Virus record (IMG/VR): IMGVR_UViG_3300023180_000467 | Coordinates: 1 to 21,576 of that record | DNA: 21,576 nucleotides | Source of the DNA: a virus | Direction: 5' to 3' (one strand) | Shown: positions 18,582 through 21,576 of the stretch, piece after piece | Position numbering within the stretch: position 1 is the stretch's first letter | Layout of the letters: the number at the start of each line of letters is the position of its first letter | Notes under the pieces: generated by a model | The model's database searches: none | Told to the model about the DNA's origin: nothing | Seen by the model: the letters and a program-made list of their open reading frames with translations, nothing else | Program-made: the position numbers and the translations under genes

Positions 18582-19079
18582 TCAAATAACAGTCCAGGTA
18601 GAACCCGAAGGTATGGTGACCGTGACCCCGGAGTTCACAGTACAGGGGCCAAATGTGCCGGCGTTCTTCCCAGTCGGAATCGTATAGTCAGTATCTACAG
18701 CCTGCTCATTAAGGAGAAATACGTGGTTGCCTGCACCACCTGTCGCTCCAGTGAAGTTAGAAGCTAGTTTCGCCTCGGTAACCGAACCATCAGCCGGTGT
18801 GTTGATATCGACCGCATCGCCCTGCATGATGGCGAAGAAGTCCAAACCACTAGCCGGAGCAGTGGTAAAGGTGATCTGATTACCCGATACGGTATAGTCA
18901 ACGCTGGGGTTCTGAATCACACCACCAACGGAAACAACCAGCTGGCTAGTGCTTGCTGGGTAAACAGCAGTGCCGCTTACCTCAAGATCAAATGATGTTA
19001 ACGTCCCGTTAAAAGAGCCCGAGATGTCATCAATCTCACGGTTCTGTCCACGGGCTGGTTGTCTCCCGATGTATGACAC
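18582..19079 (-). CDS. Tail fibre/virion connector protein (165 aa)
   Basis: GTG start at 19079 (MSYIGRQPARGQNREIDDIS). The pattern SFNGTLTSFDLEVSGTAVYP then SQLVVSVGGVIQNPSVDYTV, ITFTTAPASGLDFFAIMQGD and SVTEAKLA is that of a widely shared phage fibre module in marine phages. It ends in a short beta-helix-like part (GPCTVNSGVTVTIPSGSTWT). The protein is likely an adaptor or short fibre on the tail. It is separated from the next upstream gene by 48 nt containing palindromic short repeats, one of the larger gaps in the operon. Confidence 0.85.
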   Translation of the reverse strand: MSYIGRQPARGQNREIDDISGSFNGTLTSFDLEVSGTAVYPASTSQLVVSVGGVIQNPSVDYTVSGNQITFTTAPASGLDFFAIMQGDAVDINTPADGSVTEAKLASNFTGATGGAGNHVFLLNEQAVDTDYTIPTGKNAGTFGPCTVNSGVTVTIPSGSTWTVI

Positions 19080-19127
19080 AGTGGACTAGTTCTAGATAGT
19101 CTAATTGTAATCGAAGGATTCTTTCAA
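19080..19127 (-). other. Fibre-operon spacer with small palindromes
   Basis: This 48-nt gap between two fibre-operon genes contains GACTA (19084-19088) facing TAGTC (19097-19101), and the hexamers ACTAGT and TCTAGA. A weak hairpin could form. No promoter with a good -35/-10 pair and no U-tract terminator is seen. Confidence 0.3.
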
Positions 19128-19703
19128 TCAACCCTGCTCGGGCCAGGGTGTGATGAATGGCTCGGTATTAACGACCATCTCACCAGCGTCATTCATGACC
19201 TCAGGCTGGTTGGTCAGTAATGCCCTCAGCTCGTCGGTGGTGGTACAGGCTTTGATCTCTTCTTCACGGATTCCGCAGGTGGTGCGGACAGCAGCGCGAT
19301 AAGTCGAAACCGCAGCAGGGATCTCAGCGGTCGGATCCTCCGCCTTACGGGTGACATACCAATCAGAAGATGCCAGAAGTGAACCTGCAATTTCCTTTTG
19401 TTGCTTGACCCACTGAGTCTTCAGGCCAGTATTGATGATTTGCTCACCATCACCATCAAGAACTGCATCTCCATTCTCATCAACTGCAGGTTCATCCTCC
19501 AGTCGTTTGGGGAGGAGGGTGCCCGATTCATTTCGGCCCCAGTAGAAGCGGCCATCATAGGGTTCTGGATCAGGAACCCAGGAGATGCCGGCCAGCTCTT
19601 TATCTCTCTCGGTGGCAAGACGAAGCCAGTTCGCAGGGTACTGAATGCCGTTTAACGTAAAGGCCTTACCTACACGGATAGTTTTTCCGTCAGCGACAAA
19701 CAT
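19128..19703 (-). CDS. Tail-fibre associated accessory protein (191 aa)
   Basis: The ATG at 19703 gives MFVADGKTIRVGKAFTLNGI; a TTG two codons earlier is possible. The first 50 residues (IQYPANWLRLATERDKELAG, then GRFYWGRN) form a small domain frequent in fibre-associated proteins. From about 105 the sequence is helical: LLASSDWYVTRKAEDPTAEI, PAAVSTYRAAVRTTCGIREE. The W-Y-x-x-R-x-x-E...V-x-x-Y-R block is widespread in small proteins next to phage tail fibres. An acidic internal repeat (DENGDAVLDGDGEQI) may bind calcium. Its position directly after the large fibre fits a chaperone or attachment role. Confidence 0.75.
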   Translation of the reverse strand: MFVADGKTIRVGKAFTLNGIQYPANWLRLATERDKELAGISWVPDPEPYDGRFYWGRNESGTLLPKRLEDEPAVDENGDAVLDGDGEQIINTGLKTQWVKQQKEIAGSLLASSDWYVTRKAEDPTAEIPAAVSTYRAAVRTTCGIREEEIKACTTTDELRALLTNQPEVMNDAGEMVVNTEPFITPWPEQG

Positions 19704-19748
19704 AACCAATCTCTTTTACTTCTAGTTTAGTGGATCTTACTTTAGATC

Positions 19749-21576
19749 CTAGCGAGCAGTGGCGGGCGAAACACCGGAGCCGCCGAATGGGTGTTCACTA
19801 AACGCCATGAATATAAAACTACCGCCTGAAGCGTTCATACTTGCTCCGCTTTCTCGAATCTTGAATCCGTTGGAAAGCAAGTCTTTCCCTGAAGATGAAG
19901 TCTCTTTAGTATCGGAGTCTGCAAACAAATCTTGGTCAGAAGGGTTGTAAGGATTTCTAGAAGTGTCAACCATAAACCATTCTCCTGTTCCGTCTGTCCG
20001 CTTGATTATCACCCACGCAGGTCTAAATCCGCAGTACACGAACGGACCGTCCAATGACCCGTTGCCGGTGTAGCTGCCGAACTTGCTGTAGTTTTCGACT
20101 TCGGCAAAGCAGTAGGCGATCATGCTATCAGTTGAACTACCCCACCAAGAAGCGTCTCCGACCGTAAAAACAGTGGAAGTTGGCTCCGTGTTGTTCCAAG
20201 CTATTGAATTTGTAACAGGAGTATTTGATGTATCTAATGTTAGATATTTGGTTGCTCCTAGAGGTGAGTGATAGGTTGCCCATCCATATCCGGTATCCCT
20301 ATTTTTAGTAATAATTAAATCGGGCGGCACACCGAGACCATGCGCAACCGTTTGATTGTCCGTTGATCCGACTGTCCAGTTAACAATCGAGAACCCAGCG
20401 GTGGGGTTGGCGCTTACCGTGCTGTTGATGCTGCCAGCGTCAAGGACTTCGGTGCCGTTTGCTGCGAGCCAGTTCCAAGAAACGTAAGCCTGATTCAGAT
20501 AGTTAGTCAGGTTTGCAGAATCAAGCGTAAATCCATCGGAGTTGAAAGATGTCAGGCTGTTTGCCAATGCCGCTTCCACATTGGTTCTGTTACTAGAAAT
20601 ATAATTCAAAACACCCCTGACGGAATCAAACCAAGCATGGTGATCCGTGATATCTCTATTCTTGATCCACACCAAATCAGGTTGCCAAGCATTATCAGTG
20701 TTGTCTGCAACAGTTATATCTCGGGTGGCTCCAGTGCCGCTGTAGGTAACCGTCTGGAAATAATCCGACCCATCCTTAACCGTCGGCGCGGGCAGGTTGG
20801 CGGTGTTCAGTGCGTTGAAGCCGGTCGGTGGGGTGTAGGCAAAGTCGCGTTGTCCGAAGTTGGTATAACCGTCCCAATTAAGTCCCGCATGGCTCCGCCA
20901 AGGAGTCATTGGAATACTGGCATCGGGCAGGGTAAAAACGGGATTGCTTCCTGATCCGGGATTGCCAGTTGTTCCGCCAGAACCATCCATCCAAGTATTG
21001 TCAACACCAAACCACACCTCGCCAGAGTCGGCGTCATAGGCGACTTGCAGAATGTCGCCAATATCAATATCGCGAATAGATGCTGGCATTGATACCTGCG
21101 CAACATTTGAATTATTTGCATATCGACGAACCTGACTGTTTGATGATGCGTCGGTATAAAACCAAACTGCTTGAAGCCTGAAATCTGAAGTTACCGAAGC
21201 ATTGTGGATGCCATGAGCTAATGGCTGTCCGCCCGGACCAATGTCGGTACGGCATTCAATTTCCCAATACCATTTACCACTTGCAACCGCGAAAGTACCT
21301 CCGCAATCATTTGAAGAACCACCACTAAAATCAAGATTGCCATTAGCAAGCGTGACGCCAGTGTTGTCTAGTGGGTTCCAAGTTGCGTAGTTAGTCGTCG
21401 GCGTGTCGCTCATCACGTCCGTACCAGTGCCGGAGGTGGTGAAGCCAGTAGGCGTAAAGTTATTGCCGTTGCCGCTGTGGTCGTGACCGATGCCGTTGGT
21501 GGCACCAGGGTCAAACTTTAGATATACACCGTTTGTCCCATAGCTAGAAACGCTCGCCTGAATCGGACGCCACACG
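19749..21576 (-). CDS. Large tail fibre with SPRY domain and three repeated C-terminal modules (partial)
   Basis: The 5' end lies outside the window; 608 codons are present. Residues 1-50 contain YLKFDPGATNGIGHDHSGNG, a common fibre motif. About 70-240 form a SPRY-type beta-sandwich (KWYWEIECRT, LQVAYDADSGEVWFGVDNTW). The rest holds three similar modules at about 297-372 (PDLVWIKNRD), 417-491 (PDLIITKNRD) and 512-598 (PAWVIIKRTD), each followed by W/F...strands and ending with an aromatic A-W/F-x-E-like strand. This module is frequent in cyanophage fibres (DUF7483-like). The protein would trimerise and bind host surface glycans. It is the first visible gene of the fibre operon. Confidence 0.9.
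   Translation of the reverse strand, partial: VWRPIQASVSSYGTNGVYLKFDPGATNGIGHDHSGNGNNFTPTGFTTSGTGTDVMSDTPTTNYATWNPLDNTGVTLANGNLDFSGGSSNDCGGTFAVASGKWYWEIECRTDIGPGGQPLAHGIHNASVTSDFRLQAVWFYTDASSNSQVRRYANNSNVAQVSMPASIRDIDIGDILQVAYDADSGEVWFGVDNTWMDGSGGTTGNPGSGSNPVFTLPDASIPMTPWRSHAGLNWDGYTNFGQRDFAYTPPTGFNALNTANLPAPTVKDGSDYFQTVTYSGTGATRDITVADNTDNAWQPDLVWIKNRDITDHHAWFDSVRGVLNYISSNRTNVEAALANSLTSFNSDGFTLDSANLTNYLNQAYVSWNWLAANGTEVLDAGSINSTVSANPTAGFSIVNWTVGSTDNQTVAHGLGVPPDLIITKNRDTGYGWATYHSPLGATKYLTLDTSNTPVTNSIAWNNTEPTSTVFTVGDASWWGSSTDSMIAYCFAEVENYSKFGSYTGNGSLDGPFVYCGFRPAWVIIKRTDGTGEWFMVDTSRNPYNPSDQDLFADSDTKETSSSGKDLLSNGFKIRESGASMNASGGSFIFMAFSEHPFGGSGVSPATAR
19782..20687 (-). repeat. Three tandem protein-level modules in the large fibre
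   Basis: Modules at 20687-20460, 20327-20103 and 20042-19782 encode the same opening motif (P-D/A-L/W-V/I-I-x-K-N/R-x-D) and similar strands, at roughly 75-90 residues each. They have diverged in DNA, so this is a domain repeat, not a recent nucleotide duplication. Confidence 0.65.

Noticed and set aside
1-21576. CRISPR array, insertion sequence, integrase or attachment site
   Set aside because: No regularly spaced direct repeats, transposase or integrase motifs were found. A tRNA gene is present, but no repeat of its 3' end was seen elsewhere in the window by eye.

Overview
The window reads as part of the genome of a tailed double-stranded DNA phage of marine cyanobacteria, most probably a T4-like (contractile-tailed) Synechococcus or Prochlorococcus phage. 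The support is protein content, not a database match. It includes long tail-fibre genes interleaved with tiny fibre-assembly proteins, a group of signal-peptide proteins of the kind found in T4-like cyanophage virions, a phage prolyl 4-hydroxylase, a small NblA-like helical protein, a DUF1599/Nmad1-type protein, a Dam-like methylase, HNH endonucleases and one phage-borne tRNA-Leu(UAA). Genes are packed with 1-30 nt gaps or 1-4 nt ATGA/GTGA/TAATG overlaps. There are no rRNA genes, insertion sequences, CRISPR arrays or integrases.

Layout. (1) 1-2092: a small plus-strand gene meets a four-gene minus-strand cassette of unrecognised Gln/Pro/Ala-rich proteins (1857 down to 214); a small plus-strand gene follows. 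(2) 2093-2402: the only long non-coding stretch. It holds a strong two-part hairpin (2233-2284), smaller competing hairpins and a candidate sigma70-like promoter. It leads into a protein with two HNH-type modules, a helix-turn-helix and Cys/His clusters. (3) 3565-7773: short blocks of plus-strand and minus-strand genes alternate, mostly unknown, with a Dam-like methyltransferase and an Nmad1 protein close together. (4) 7655-9210: minus-strand lysozyme-like protein with altered catalytic positions, an unknown beta-rich protein, the NblA-like protein and a 52-residue protein. (5) 9347-12796: prolyl 4-hydroxylase (+), small basic proteins and an HNH endonuclease (-), tRNA-Leu (+), then minus-strand small proteins, a C39-peptidase-like protein and a holin-like two-helix protein, which together look like a lysis-type group. 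(6) 12856-14624: three consecutive plus-strand genes for exported or virion-surface proteins. (7) 14410-21576: one long minus-strand tail-fibre operon. It runs from a SPRY-containing fibre (open at the window edge), through three fibre/small-partner pairs, down to two membrane-segment proteins.

The most unusual architectural feature is that the strand switches often, and every convergent junction in the window has zero or negative spacing. Two junctions overlap by only the four bases CTAG, two by 8 nt, one by about 119 nt and one by 215 nt; the tRNA ends exactly where an opposing stop codon begins. No intrinsic terminator with a U-tract was found at these places. The third exported-protein gene also has no normal start codon at the position where its signal peptide begins.

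Functional names are inferences from motifs read by eye. Most small genes are listed as unknown on purpose.
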